The notes beneath the pieces were generated by a model. That model had not been told where the DNA came from. It searched no databases and saw nothing but the letters and a program-made list of their open reading frames with translations. A stretch of 64,000 nucleotides of DNA from Thioflexithrix psekupsensis (GTDB lineage Bacteria; Pseudomonadota; Gammaproteobacteria; Beggiatoales; Beggiatoaceae), in NCBI RefSeq assembly GCF_002149925.1, contig NZ_MSLT01000012.1:248001-312000 (forward strand), read 5' to 3'. Positions 19,642-29,375 of this stretch are shown one piece after another. Within the stretch, counting starts at the first letter, position 1. The number at the start of each line of letters is the position of its first letter. Position numbers and translations under genes: made by a program.

Positions 19642-20044
19642 GGAAAATCCTTTAATACCAGTAACAAATATCCCAATTTCAGATTAGAGGGATTTTTTTT
19701 AAGAGCAGTATAGTCATGGTTGTTACCTGAAAAGCAAATAACAGCCCGTCAAACGTGAAGCAGCACAGAGTCCCAACGAGAAAACTGGCTGAACAGTTGC
19801 CTATAGACTAGACCATTTTTGATCAAACACAAGCATGAGATGGGCCGGTACAAAGATTTTTAGTACTCTGTTTTGATAAGGCTATGTGATTAATGCAATT
19901 ATGGGTAAGGACGAGCGAATAAAAAAATCTGTCCTTGAAGATGTCTGCAATAAACAAAATAAAAAACGCCCCAAATTTAATTTGGAGCGTTTTACGAACT
20001 ACAGGAGACCGATTAAACTAATACCGATCAACAATAGGTTTCTG
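19642..20044. other. 403-bp intergenic stretch, no gene
   Basis: This gap separates the two exported-protein genes. It holds the terminator at 19961-19993 and the leader of the 17776-19641 gene (about 300 nt). I see no convincing coding frame, tRNA or riboswitch consensus. The open frame on the plus strand at 19886-20149 runs backwards over the terminator and gene end and has no coding character. Confidence 0.5.
19961..19993 (-). terminator. Strong rho-independent terminator
   Basis: A stem of about 14 bp, AAAACGC(T/C)CCAAATT paired with AATTTGGGGCGTTTT, has a tiny loop and ends in a run of six Ts on the minus strand. It lies about 50 bp after the stop of the abundant-type exported protein at 20045-21826. 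Confidence 0.85.
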
Positions 20045-21826
20045 TTATGGCCAAGGACGGTTAACCACGTCTGGATTGTGCGCCAGCGGGGTCAACAGCG
20101 AGCTACCAATACCACTGGTCAATGCGAAGAATTTATGAGACATCGCTAACGCAGGAACCCCATTGTAGTTACAGCCAGGAACATAACCGTCGTTCTTCAT
20201 ACCACTGATCGGGTTGAATGACATATCAAACCAGCCAGAGTTGAACTCCCAAGGTGCAGAAACGTAGTTGACCTCCACCAAGTTGATGAAAGTGCGCTCC
20301 GGTAACGCTCCACCTGAAAACACGGTTCCCTCATTAGTCACGACTAAGTTCTCAGAATTGTCATAAGAAGAAATCGAGGGAGAGATCAAACCAGACCAAC
20401 GGAAAGGCGGACTGTAAACACGTTCTGTTGCAACGGTCGTGCCTTCACCATCAATCGGAATAGCACAAGGGTTGTTGAACTCATTAACTGCCAAGTTAGC
20501 TGCATTCACGTTGACACGGTGACGGTAACGAGTAGGGAACGTCACAACAACAGATGTTTTTTCAACATCGGTGTTCTCATAAGAACCGTAAACGTTTCTC
20601 AAGGCCAACGCATGTTCAATTTCCAACAGGTTATCGATCTCTGTACCACGTACTAAATCATAACCGAATTGGAAGCCAACAGCAGTTTCAGGAGCATTCA
20701 AACCACCGACCGCGTCAAAATTGGGGTTAGATAACACGCGTCCATCAAACAAGTAAGGACGTGTCGCCGTACCGTAGAAGCCTAAGAATGGGGATACCAC
20801 TTCCGGTTCACGTAAGAACCCAGGACGTATAGCACCAAAACCATTGTTTTCAGCCCCTGTGGTGTAGCGAATGGTGTCACCACCGGGAACGTTATCCCAC
20901 ACTTCACCTGCCAGAGCGTAGAAAGGATAGCCCATTCTGTCCACATCACCAATGCGCAGCGTCACATCACCCGTTAAACGAACCCAAGTTGGATCGCTAG
21001 TACGGATGTTACCTGAATTAACGTTAGGATACAAAGCACCATTTTCGTCAATTAAGTTGCCTGCTTCGTCACGGGTAACCGCAATAACTTCACGGCCGTT
21101 TAACTCGTTTAATCTTTCGCGGGAGGTGTCAAGAATTTTGGCTAAGTTAAACTTAGACATAGTACGCTCAACCACAACAGTTTCAGTTGTGCTAACGCGG
21201 ACAACTCCTTTAACGCCATACACACCGATCACCTCAATGTGACCCATTTGCAGCGTTTCAGTGCCTGCATTCAAACCATTGATGATGCGATCTGTAAACA
21301 GATTCACTTTGACAGGCTTAATGGAACCGAAAGTTGCACGTGCGCCATCGGGTGAACTATAGGTACAACCCGAAGAGCAGATCGTTGGATAAGTTTCGCC
21401 AGAAACTACTGGACTCTTGATAGAATCATCGTTTGAATATAAAACAACTTTGGGTTTACCCAATAAAGCTGAATTTCTTACTACTTCGGGATCAGTTGCG
21501 GTGTAGAAACCATCTTGATAGATTCTGCCGCGCCACACGTCACCGGGGGTTAAGTACAGAATAAAGTCTAATACTTCAGTAGAATTCGTGGCACTTCTCA
21601 AAACCACTTTTGCTTTTACAGCAACGTCAGTGCGAGTATTCACAACTGTCAAGTGGGTGTCATAGCCAGTACTCATATAATTGGCCATGTAGAATGGTCC
21701 CATTAAAACCTGACCAATTCCGTCCTCAGCCAAATGGATGGCTTGCGCACCAGTGCTGAATCCTACTCCAGTCGCCAATGCTGCTGCCATTACGGAAGGC
21801 AGAAGTTTTTTCTTCAAGTTCTTCAT
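20045..21826 (-). CDS. Large exported protein of unknown function, probably highly expressed
   Basis: 593 residues from the ATG at 21826. That start has GGAG at the right spacing and opens a clear signal peptide (MKNLKKKLLPSVMAAALATG, cut after GAQA). Starts further upstream only add 40 unlikely residues. No domain is recognised. The mature protein is beta-rich, has few Cys residues and no transmembrane helix, and begins with IHLAEDGIGQVLMGPFYMANYMST. Codons are visibly less AT-biased than in neighbouring genes. Together with a good promoter and terminator this suggests a major product, perhaps a surface layer or sheath component. That role is inference. Confidence 0.7.
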   Translation of the reverse strand: MKNLKKKLLPSVMAAALATGVGFSTGAQAIHLAEDGIGQVLMGPFYMANYMSTGYDTHLTVVNTRTDVAVKAKVVLRSATNSTEVLDFILYLTPGDVWRGRIYQDGFYTATDPEVVRNSALLGKPKVVLYSNDDSIKSPVVSGETYPTICSSGCTYSSPDGARATFGSIKPVKVNLFTDRIINGLNAGTETLQMGHIEVIGVYGVKGVVRVSTTETVVVERTMSKFNLAKILDTSRERLNELNGREVIAVTRDEAGNLIDENGALYPNVNSGNIRTSDPTWVRLTGDVTLRIGDVDRMGYPFYALAGEVWDNVPGGDTIRYTTGAENNGFGAIRPGFLREPEVVSPFLGFYGTATRPYLFDGRVLSNPNFDAVGGLNAPETAVGFQFGYDLVRGTEIDNLLEIEHALALRNVYGSYENTDVEKTSVVVTFPTRYRHRVNVNAANLAVNEFNNPCAIPIDGEGTTVATERVYSPPFRWSGLISPSISSYDNSENLVVTNEGTVFSGGALPERTFINLVEVNYVSAPWEFNSGWFDMSFNPISGMKNDGYVPGCNYNGVPALAMSHKFFALTSGIGSSLLTPLAHNPDVVNRPWP

Positions 21827-21894
21827 TAAATTTCCACTCCTTAACAAGTATGGATAAAATAGTTTGCTGTTAATCGCTATTGGGCATGAAAAAA

Positions 21895-21923
21895 AGTATA
21901 CAAAATTTGCGTTTGCTACACAA
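21895..21923 (-). promoter_or_regulatory. Probable sigma-70 promoter of the exported protein gene
   Basis: On the minus strand a -35-like TTGTGT (21923-21918) and a -10 TATACT (21900-21895) are separated by exactly 17 bp. This would start transcription about 60 nt before the ATG at 21826. The -10 matches 5 of 6 consensus bases, the -35 only 3. Confidence 0.4.
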
Positions 21924-22100
21924 GTTGACCACAAATACGAACCCAAGTAACCTTATGAGAATATAGAGTTGATCTTGTGCCACACAAGCCAGCGGCGAAC
22001 CTATGCTAAACAAAAACCAACACAATGACCGGCCACTACTATACAAAGGTTAGGACGTAAGTGCAACAATTTTTCTTAAAAACCACAGATGAACACAAAA

Positions 22101-22118
22101 TGTTGCATTTTAGCAACA
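22101..22118 (-). terminator. Weak terminator of the glycosyltransferase gene
   Basis: A 6-bp stem TGTTGC / GCAACA with an ATTTTA loop, followed on the minus strand by ATTTTGTGTT. It lies about 45 bp after the stop at 22164. The rest of the 337-bp gap 21827-22163 shows only the promoter described and no gene. Confidence 0.35.
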
Positions 22119-22163
22119 AACCCCGCTTTGCCTGAGTCCCAGCAATAACTGTTCCCAAACCTC

Positions 22164-24245
22164 TCAACTCTTTTCAAACAACCTGCGCAACATCCCATAA
22201 GCCGACCGTTCAGGGGAATGCTGAACGATTTGCTGGTGGGCTTGTGTCATGATTGACACACGCCGTTGGGGCGACTCGATCAACTGCACCAGTGCATCAT
22301 AACAATTTTGGTACGAAGTGGTATCAATCACCAGTGCATTTTCTTCATGACGCGCAAAACTGTCTGTTCCACCGAACTGAGGCACAATCACTGCCATGCC
22401 GCACGCCATGGCTTCCATTGCCGTTAATCCCATCGCTTGAAAAGTTGAGAAATCGACAAAAATATCTGCTTCCCCAAACAACGCGGCAATCCGTGCCGAT
22501 GAACACATACCCAAATTTTCATACGCAAAATCTTGGGGTAGGCCGACTGCTTTTAAATCCTCATCCGTTACGCCAAAAATCACAATACGCACGTGATCAG
22601 CATAACGGTGTTGAATCGCCCGCAACACCTGCATGGTGCGCGACGCGGCACGGCGCACACTCGAAGGCCGCACCATCGCCGTGATAACCAACGGAGAATC
22701 CGTTGAACGCTCACGACGCGGACAAAACAAGTCTAAATCAAAACTCGCACCAATAACATGACAATTTCGCTTTACTTGTCGTAAAACTTCCTGCCGCGTC
22801 CATTCCGTCTTGGTAAAGCAAACCAAATCAGGAATTTGCAAATACGACAACCAAGCCGCACGAAAATCAGGATGACGACGAAAATAGTAAGAAGCCCACC
22901 GCCGCCGTAACCATGCCGACTGCCAAAACCAACGATGTCGTGCCGCTTTATCGACATGAAAATAAGGCTCGAAGTCCTGAATATAATAACCTAAAATTGG
23001 CGCGTTGGCGCGTTTTGCTAAAGGCGCAATCCAAGACACTGAATTATTGGCCGTCGCAATCACCGCGTCAAAATTCATACACAAATCAGGAATGCCAAAA
23101 TCAGTGGGAGAATAAATCACGGGAACGTCTAATTCAGGATAACTGCGCTCAAAACCAACGCGATGGTGTTCAAAATTCAAAATTTGCGCATCGACTCCCA
23201 TGCGTCGCAAGGCGCGAATTTCCGTGATGACCACATTCGCACCGCCGCCCGCTTCCATCACGGGTAAAATAAACACCATCCGCTTTCCTGCCCATTGATA
23301 CTGTGCTTGGGCGATAAAATCCCAACGGGTCAATAGCTGTTGAGCGCGATAACGTAAACTGTCTAAAACTCGACTTTCTCGACAAAAAGCCACCCCTTGA
23401 TCGATAATTTCCTGCCCATGTTTGGCGACTAGCGTTTGTCCGGCCGCTTCTGCCAACTGTTTACGGGCTTCATGAGAATAACTGCGGGATTGCGCGTGAT
23501 AAATGTAAACATCGTCAGCCACCGCCAACTCCCAACCCGCTTGTCTCGCCCGCAAACAGTAATCATTCTCCTCACCATAACCGCGGGCAAAATGTTCTTC
23601 ATCAAAATAACCCACCGACAACAACACCGCTCGCTTAATCAACAAACAAAAGCCATTTAAAAAAGGCAAACGTGGATACAAATGCAACGCAGTCGCGCCC
23701 AATCTGTTAGCCATTTGTGCGGGCGTGAGGTCTAAAGGCAGAGGATTACTCGCCCAATCGCCGCGCTCTTCGATTTTAGGGATAGACTGCCAAGAAGCGG
23801 TATTGCTCAACGGTCCCACCAAACCAATTCGCGCATCCGATTGCGCACACGCCAATAACCGCTCTAACCAAAAAGGCGTGACTATTGTATCACTATTGAG
23901 CAAAATAACCACGTCACCGTGACTCACCGCTAAACCTTGATTCGCCGCGCAGGTGTAACCTCTGGCAGTGGCATTGCGTAACAGTAAAATATCAGGCTGT
24001 GCAGACAATAATTCATCCAAATAAACGCGGGTCGCATCACCACTGCCATCGTCAACTAAAATCAATTGATAAGGTAAACTGCTCTGTTCACGAATACTCG
24101 CCAGACACCGCTGCACATCAGGCAGCGCATTATGAATGCAAACAATAATATCAATGGATTGCGGCTGATACTCGACCCCAGCGTGATCTAATTTATAGTG
24201 CGGTAACTGCACTTGTGGGTGGATTTTGGGAGAAAAAGAAGACAT
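22164..24245 (-). CDS. GT2-GT4 fusion glycosyltransferase
   Basis: 693 residues with two enzymes in one chain. Residues 28-270 are a GT-A family 2 transferase: IDIIVCIHNALPDVQRCL, LVDDGSGDAT, the DXD-like LLNSDT and GYGEENDYCLRA. Residues 315-690 are a GT-B family 4-like transferase with the donor-site block EADIFVDFSTFQAMGLTAMEAMACGMAVIVP (E-x7-E region). It is probably soluble or peripheral, since no membrane helix is seen. It likely makes a surface polysaccharide, O-antigen or glycan on a surface protein. The neighbouring exported proteins suggest an envelope role, but no polysaccharide cluster is adjacent. Confidence 0.85.
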   Translation of the reverse strand: MSSFSPKIHPQVQLPHYKLDHAGVEYQPQSIDIIVCIHNALPDVQRCLASIREQSSLPYQLILVDDGSGDATRVYLDELLSAQPDILLLRNATARGYTCAANQGLAVSHGDVVILLNSDTIVTPFWLERLLACAQSDARIGLVGPLSNTASWQSIPKIEERGDWASNPLPLDLTPAQMANRLGATALHLYPRLPFLNGFCLLIKRAVLLSVGYFDEEHFARGYGEENDYCLRARQAGWELAVADDVYIYHAQSRSYSHEARKQLAEAAGQTLVAKHGQEIIDQGVAFCRESRVLDSLRYRAQQLLTRWDFIAQAQYQWAGKRMVFILPVMEAGGGANVVITEIRALRRMGVDAQILNFEHHRVGFERSYPELDVPVIYSPTDFGIPDLCMNFDAVIATANNSVSWIAPLAKRANAPILGYYIQDFEPYFHVDKAARHRWFWQSAWLRRRWASYYFRRHPDFRAAWLSYLQIPDLVCFTKTEWTRQEVLRQVKRNCHVIGASFDLDLFCPRRERSTDSPLVITAMVRPSSVRRAASRTMQVLRAIQHRYADHVRIVIFGVTDEDLKAVGLPQDFAYENLGMCSSARIAALFGEADIFVDFSTFQAMGLTAMEAMACGMAVIVPQFGGTDSFARHEENALVIDTTSYQNCYDALVQLIESPQRRVSIMTQAHQQIVQHSPERSAYGMLRRLFEKS

Positions 24246-24409
24246 GAGGGTATCTTTAGAAAAAAACGGGTTTTTGAGAATTCGACAAATGGGCGATAAA
24301 AACAGTCAGAAATGCAAATGTATTTTATTTTACCATTGCCTAGTTTTGCGATAATATTGAAGTAATAACCGGTGCTTATTCCACATTGATTAAGATAGCT
24401 ATTTCAACC

Positions 24410-25048
24410 ATGCAATATACCATTATTCCTGTGACATCATTTTACCAAAACTGCACTGTTTTATGGTGTCAAAATACGCAAGAAGCGGTCATTGTCGATC
24501 CGGGTGGCGAAGCGGATCGAATTATAAAATTTCTCGAACGCCACCAATTAAAATCTGCGGCTATTTTATTAACGCATGGTCATTTAGATCATGTGGGTGC
24601 CAGCGTTACCCTAGCAAAACAACTGAATATTCCGATTAAAGGGCCACACATTGCCGACAAATTTTGGTTAGCCGAGATTGAAGAACAATGTAAATTATTT
24701 GGTTTTCCTCACCACCCTAATTTTATTCCCGATCAATGGCTGAATCATGGGGACATTATCGAATTTGGAAAAGAAACTTTACAAGTTTTACATTGTCCCG
24801 GCCACACGCCCGGCCATGTGGTGTTTTTTCATGCTGCGGACAAATTAGCCTTAGTGGGCGATGTGTTATTTAATGGCTCCATTGGACGCACTGATTTCCC
24901 TAAAGGTGATTATGCAACATTAATTCGTTCTATCAAAGAACAATTATGGCCATTAGGCGACGATGTGCAGTTTATTCCGGGACATGGAGAAATGTCTAGT
25001 TTTGGTGAAGAACGGCGTTATAATCCTTACGTTTCAGATCGCAATTAA
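24410..25048 (+). CDS. Glyoxalase II-like MBL-fold hydrolase (YcbL type)
   Basis: 212 residues from the ATG at 24410. The frame could start at a TTG at 24386, but family members begin close to QYTIIPVTSFYQNC. Metal-site motifs are complete: LTHGHLDHVG (HxHxDH), HCPGHTPGHV, GDVLF and IPGHGEMS. YcbL-type proteins are hydroxyacylglutathione hydrolase-like thioesterases. It is divergent from the glycosyltransferase gene with 164 bp between them. Confidence 0.88.
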   Translation: MQYTIIPVTSFYQNCTVLWCQNTQEAVIVDPGGEADRIIKFLERHQLKSAAILLTHGHLDHVGASVTLAKQLNIPIKGPHIADKFWLAEIEEQCKLFGFPHHPNFIPDQWLNHGDIIEFGKETLQVLHCPGHTPGHVVFFHAADKLALVGDVLFNGSIGRTDFPKGDYATLIRSIKEQLWPLGDDVQFIPGHGEMSSFGEERRYNPYVSDRN

Positions 25049-25065
25049 TCGGGTAACAATGACAA

Positions 25066-26721
25066 TTAACGCAAAGCCCGCCGCAAAATTTTACCGACAT
25101 TACTTTTAGGTAAATCATCTCTAAATTCGATTTGACGCGGAATTTTATAACTGGTCAAATGCTGACGACAATGGGCAATAATGTCTTCGGGTGTTAAACG
25201 CGGGTCTTTTTTAACCACAAATAACTTAATGGCTTCGCCCGATTTTTCATCTGCTACGCCAATGGCCGCCGATTCTACAACGCCTTCTAGTGCGGCCACT
25301 ACTTCTTCAATTTCATTAGGAAACACATTAAAGCCAGACACTAAAATCATGTCTTTTTTGCGATCCACAATGCGCACAAAACCCTGCTCATCAACAGTAG
25401 CAATATCGCCCGTGCGCAACCAGCCATCGGCTGTAAAGGCGTGGCGCGTTTCTTCCTCTCGCTGCCAATAACCGCGCATCACTTGTGGCCCTTTAATCAC
25501 CAATTCCCCGGCCATCCCGAATGGGACGGGTTTACCGTCATCGTCTAAAATCTCAATTAAGGTCGAAGGAATCGGCAAACCAATAGAACCATTATAATTC
25601 ATTAAATTAAGCGGATTAATGGTCACCGCGGGGGAACATTCCGTGAGGCCATAGGCTTCTAATAAAGGCACTTTAGTGATTTCACGCCAACGTTCAGCCA
25701 CTTTCTTTTGTACGGGCATTCCGCCGCCTAAAGTCACTTTAAGCGAACTAAAATCTAATTGGGCAAAATTAGGCTGATTAAGTAAACCGTTAAATAAGGT
25801 ATTCACTCCCGTTAATGCCGTAAAAGAATATTTTTCTAATTCTTTAATAAAACCCTGCATATCTCGTGGATTGACGATTAATAAATTATGCGCGCCTAAT
25901 TTTAAGAAAGTCAGACAATTTGCGGTTAAAGCAAAAATATGGTACATCGGTAATGCCGTCACGACCAATTCTTTTCCCTCTTCCACCACGCCGTTGAGCC
26001 ATGCAGAGGCTTGCTGCAAATTAGCCAACATATTGCGATGTGTCAACATCGCGCCTTTAGAAACGCCCGTGGTGCCACCGGTATATTGTAAAAAAGCAAG
26101 ATCATCCCCTGTGACAGAAGGCGGAAAATAATCCGCATTTGCACCCAAATTAATGGCGCGATTAAACGTAATGGCTTGGGGTAATTGATAAGGCGGAATC
26201 GCTTTTTTAAGATATTTAAGTGTGAAATTCACCAATTTACCTTTAAACCAGCCTAATAAATCTCCCACTTCCGTCACAATCACATGTTTAATAGCCGTAT
26301 GCGCAATGACTTGTTCTAAGGTATGGGCAAAATGGGCTAAAATAACAATGGTTTCTACACCCGCATCATTTAATTGATGTTCTAATTCACGCGGCGTATA
26401 TAAAGGATTCACATTGACAATCACCATTCCCGCCCGCAATGCCCCAAATAAAGCCACAGGATATTGCAACACATTAGGCATCATAATCGCCATACGTGTG
26501 CCTTTTTCTAATTGCAAATGACTTTGTAGAAAGGCTGCAAAATGATGCGTTAATTCATCCAATTCCGCATAAGTAATGGTCTTATCTAAACAACTATAAG
26601 CAGGCAAATAACGAAATTTTTTAACACTTTGATTAAATAAATCCTTAACAGAATGATAAGTGTCAGGATTAATTTCTGCGGGTACACCCGATGGGTAAGA
26701 TTTTAACCAAATTTTTTCCAT
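25066..26721 (-). CDS. fadD: Long-chain fatty acid--CoA ligase
   Basis: 551 residues, the usual length. An AMP-forming adenylating enzyme that makes acyl-CoA from fatty acid, ATP and CoA. Motifs seen: P-loop [39 protein letters not shown], the FACS-type block [25 protein letters not shown], and the C-terminal catalytic Lys in [13 protein letters not shown]. It stands 47 bp downstream of gltX on the same strand. The exact chain-length specificity cannot be read from sequence. Confidence 0.9.
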   Translation of the reverse strand: MEKIWLKSYPSGVPAEINPDTYHSVKDLFNQSVKKFRYLPAYSCLDKTITYAELDELTHHFAAFLQSHLQLEKGTRMAIMMPNVLQYPVALFGALRAGMVIVNVNPLYTPRELEHQLNDAGVETIVILAHFAHTLEQVIAHTAIKHVIVTEVGDLLGWFKGKLVNFTLKYLKKAIPPYQLPQAITFNRAINLGANADYFPPSVTGDDLAFLQYTGGTTGVSKGAMLTHRNMLANLQQASAWLNGVVEEGKELVVTALPMYHIFALTANCLTFLKLGAHNLLIVNPRDMQGFIKELEKYSFTALTGVNTLFNGLLNQPNFAQLDFSSLKVTLGGGMPVQKKVAERWREITKVPLLEAYGLTECSPAVTINPLNLMNYNGSIGLPIPSTLIEILDDDGKPVPFGMAGELVIKGPQVMRGYWQREEETRHAFTADGWLRTGDIATVDEQGFVRIVDRKKDMILVSGFNVFPNEIEEVVAALEGVVESAAIGVADEKSGEAIKLFVVKKDPRLTPEDIIAHCRQHLTSYKIPRQIEFRDDLPKSNVGKILRRALR

Positions 26722-26768
26722 CGCTCATTCTCCCGATTGAGTGACTGTTAATAAGGCGAGATGAAAAA

Positions 26769-28181
26769 TTAAAGACTGTCTTGATCCGCAGCGGAACTTA
26801 ATCGTTGTTCAGCGCGATGAATGCCAATTAACGGCAATAAATAAGCCATCTCAGGCCCATGCGTCACTCCCGTTAAAGCGGCACGCAAAGGCATAAATAA
26901 TTTTTTCCCTTTTAACCCGCTGGTTTGTTTTAATTCGTCCACCAATTTGGCATAATCGCCTTGACTGTTATGCAGCGCAATTAAGGCATGATTAAAAAAT
27001 GCAGAGTCCGTTTCTTTAATGACCAGATGGGCTTCTTCATTCCACACTAAATTTTCTGTTAAAATCATTTCTGCCCACTGTTGTGCATCTTCTGGAAATA
27101 ACACATTGGGGCGAACTGCATGAATAAACAGATGACATAAATCACTAGGAATTTCTAAGGTGATATTATGGGTCAACCATTGCCACCATTGTTCATCATC
27201 TAATTGTGACAAGGCTAATTGTTGCCAATGTTTTAAATGCTGCGGATCAAAACGCGAAGGCGCATGACCTAAACGCTGATCATTAATTTGACGGGCTAAT
27301 TCTTCTAAAGATAATAAAGTATCTTCCGTATAAGAATGGCCTAATCGCGCCAAATAATTCACTACCGCTAAAGACAACCAGCCTTTTTCCCGTAATTCTT
27401 TAATACTCATGCTGCCATTGCGTTTGGATAATGGCGCGCCATCGTGACCTAAAATTAATGAGAAATGACCATATTGCGGTGCGGGTAAATTCAATGCCGA
27501 TAAAATCATTAATTGACGCGGCGTATTGGTCAAATGATCTTCTCCGCGTAAGGCTTTAGTGACTTGCATTAATGCGTCATCAATGGCGTTGCAAAAGAAA
27601 AAAGCAGGCGTACCATCAGCGCGGCGAATAATAAAATCGCCAATATCATCACTCATAAATTGCTGTTCTCCGCGCACCATGTCCGTAAAAATAATTTTCT
27701 CATTTTTCGGCACGCGAAACCGCAATGTCGGCTGCACACCTTGGGCTAATTTCGCTTCAATTTCACTGGGGCTTAAATGCGCACACGTTCCCGCATAACG
27801 CGGAGCCTGTCCCGCAGCCCGTTGCAATTTACGCGATAAAGACAATTCCGCCGCCGAACAAAAACATGGATAAGCCTGATCATTATCCATTAATTGCTGA
27901 TAATAACGGGCGTAAATTTCACCCCGTTGCGCTTGATAATAAGGGGGGCTAATTTCATTGACATTCGGCCCTTCTTGCCACGATAAACCTAACCACTGTA
28001 AATCCTGCATTAACTGTTGTGCAAACTCAGTCGTGCTGCGTTCTTGATCAGTATCTTCAATGCGCAATAAAAAAACGCCTTGTTCTTGCCATGCAAATAA
28101 GGCATTAAATAAAGCCGTTCTGGCATTACCTAAGTGCATATATCCTGTGGGACTGGGAGCGAAACGAGTTTTAACAGTCAT
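26769..28181 (-). CDS. gltX: Glutamyl-tRNA synthetase
   Basis: 470 residues, the usual length. Class I synthetase with the HIGH-type motif in FAPSPTGYMHLGNAR and the KMSKS-type motif in GAPLSKRNGSMSI. A Zn-type Cys cluster is visible (CFCSAAEL ... YAGTCAH). The C-terminal helical anticodon-binding domain is complete. The ATG is 48 bp after the stop of the tail-collar protein gene, on the same strand. Confidence 0.96.
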   Translation of the reverse strand: MTVKTRFAPSPTGYMHLGNARTALFNALFAWQEQGVFLLRIEDTDQERSTTEFAQQLMQDLQWLGLSWQEGPNVNEISPPYYQAQRGEIYARYYQQLMDNDQAYPCFCSAAELSLSRKLQRAAGQAPRYAGTCAHLSPSEIEAKLAQGVQPTLRFRVPKNEKIIFTDMVRGEQQFMSDDIGDFIIRRADGTPAFFFCNAIDDALMQVTKALRGEDHLTNTPRQLMILSALNLPAPQYGHFSLILGHDGAPLSKRNGSMSIKELREKGWLSLAVVNYLARLGHSYTEDTLLSLEELARQINDQRLGHAPSRFDPQHLKHWQQLALSQLDDEQWWQWLTHNITLEIPSDLCHLFIHAVRPNVLFPEDAQQWAEMILTENLVWNEEAHLVIKETDSAFFNHALIALHNSQGDYAKLVDELKQTSGLKGKKLFMPLRAALTGVTHGPEMAYLLPLIGIHRAEQRLSSAADQDSL

Positions 28182-28229
28182 GGTGATTTTATGGTCAAAA
28201 AAAAGTGAATTGAAACAGTAAAAAACAGC

Positions 28230-29294
28230 TTAAAAACGAATTAAATAAGTCACCGGATAATTTTTAGGACGGCTTTCTTCACCACCGCTGTCACCCATAC
28301 GAAGCTCATGGCGATGTGATCCGGCCACGTCTATGGTCACTTTGTGGCCGTGTGCGCCCGCGTCGGTTGTCCAATACTCTTGAAAATCATTGACATCGCC
28401 CGTCATCGAGCGACGTTCTAATTTGTCTTTCATTGTGTACCAAAAACCTTGCGCTTGTAAACGATGATTATGTTCCCCAGCCACATCGGTGCGGGCAAGA
28501 TGAGCATGTTCTCCCGCGGCACGAATATCAGCCGTATGCGAATGGCCGCGATTCATATCGCCTTGATATTGACCCAATTGTCGCTTGGCATCCATCTGAC
28601 GACCCAAGTCTAAACCGCGTAAAAATACCCCGCGAAAATCAGGAACTTTAAATTCACCCTTTTTACTATTCCCCCCGTAAACGGTACCAATGGCTTGATA
28701 AAGGGCGGGATAATCTTGAGTTTTGTAATTTGCTCCGTCACACACTAGCCAGCCCGCTTGCACCAAATGTTTACGGGTTTCCGCATCCATCATCCCCGCA
28801 TAAGCTGTCACACTCCCCGGCGGAGCCATCGTGGCAATGAGTTGGCTTTTATTATCTATTAATTTGACTAAATCATTAATAATGCTGTGGGTGTTATTTA
28901 ACTGCGCGGTAACGGCATCATTATGCGCCAATACTGCTTTTAAATCAGCCATTAATTTATCGTTTAATTTATTTAAGTTTTCGATTTGTTGCGTTAATAA
29001 GGTATCATTGACGCGGCTAATTTGAATTTCTCCTAATAACCGCTCTTGCACTCGTCCCAATTGTTGATGCACTTGTTGCGCCGTTAAAGTGTCATTTTCT
29101 AATGCGTCTAATAGCACTTTTACGGGTTCAAATTGCAGTTTTAATTGATCCTGTTGTTGCTGCATATTTTCTAACGCAGTAGAAAAAAACCAATAACTGA
29201 TCGCACTTGAACAAATAACGCTCAAGATAAACAGCAGCGGGATCATTAATTTCCAATCCATAGTGGATGAAGGAAAAGATTCTGGAAATTCCAT
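28230..29294 (-). CDS. Membrane-anchored protein with phage tail-collar domain
   Basis: 354 residues. An N-terminal membrane helix (about 15-37, LMIPLLFILSVICSSAISYWFF) is followed by a coiled coil to about 165. A tail-collar (PF07484-type) domain then starts at GSVTAYAGMM and runs through AGWLVCDGANYKTQDYPALYQAIGTVYGG to FKVPDFRGVFLRGLD. The C-terminal part carries repeated His motifs (RGHSHT, GEHAHL, GEHNHR, GAHGHKV, GSHRHEL), as in tail-fibre tips that bind metal in trimers. No other phage genes are near, so this is probably a cell-owned trimeric surface fibre rather than prophage debris. Its function is unknown. Confidence 0.75.
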   Translation of the reverse strand: MEFPESFPSSTMDWKLMIPLLFILSVICSSAISYWFFSTALENMQQQQDQLKLQFEPVKVLLDALENDTLTAQQVHQQLGRVQERLLGEIQISRVNDTLLTQQIENLNKLNDKLMADLKAVLAHNDAVTAQLNNTHSIINDLVKLIDNKSQLIATMAPPGSVTAYAGMMDAETRKHLVQAGWLVCDGANYKTQDYPALYQAIGTVYGGNSKKGEFKVPDFRGVFLRGLDLGRQMDAKRQLGQYQGDMNRGHSHTADIRAAGEHAHLARTDVAGEHNHRLQAQGFWYTMKDKLERRSMTGDVNDFQEYWTTDAGAHGHKVTIDVAGSHRHELRMGDSGGEESRPKNYPVTYLIRF

Positions 29295-29375
29295 AAATGC
29301 AGCCTGTATTGTGAAACCCGCACAAGAAATTAATGCGGCTTTAACACTGCACTAATTTCCTGCGAATTTACCGCG

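Noticed and set aside
22253-22684. 143-residue plus-strand frame inside the glycosyltransferase
   Set aside because: Overlaps a well-supported gene on the other strand and has low-complexity His/Pro content.
28230-29294. Prophage remnant
   Set aside because: The tail-collar protein has a membrane anchor and is surrounded by gltX and dnaN; no capsid, terminase or integrase genes are present.
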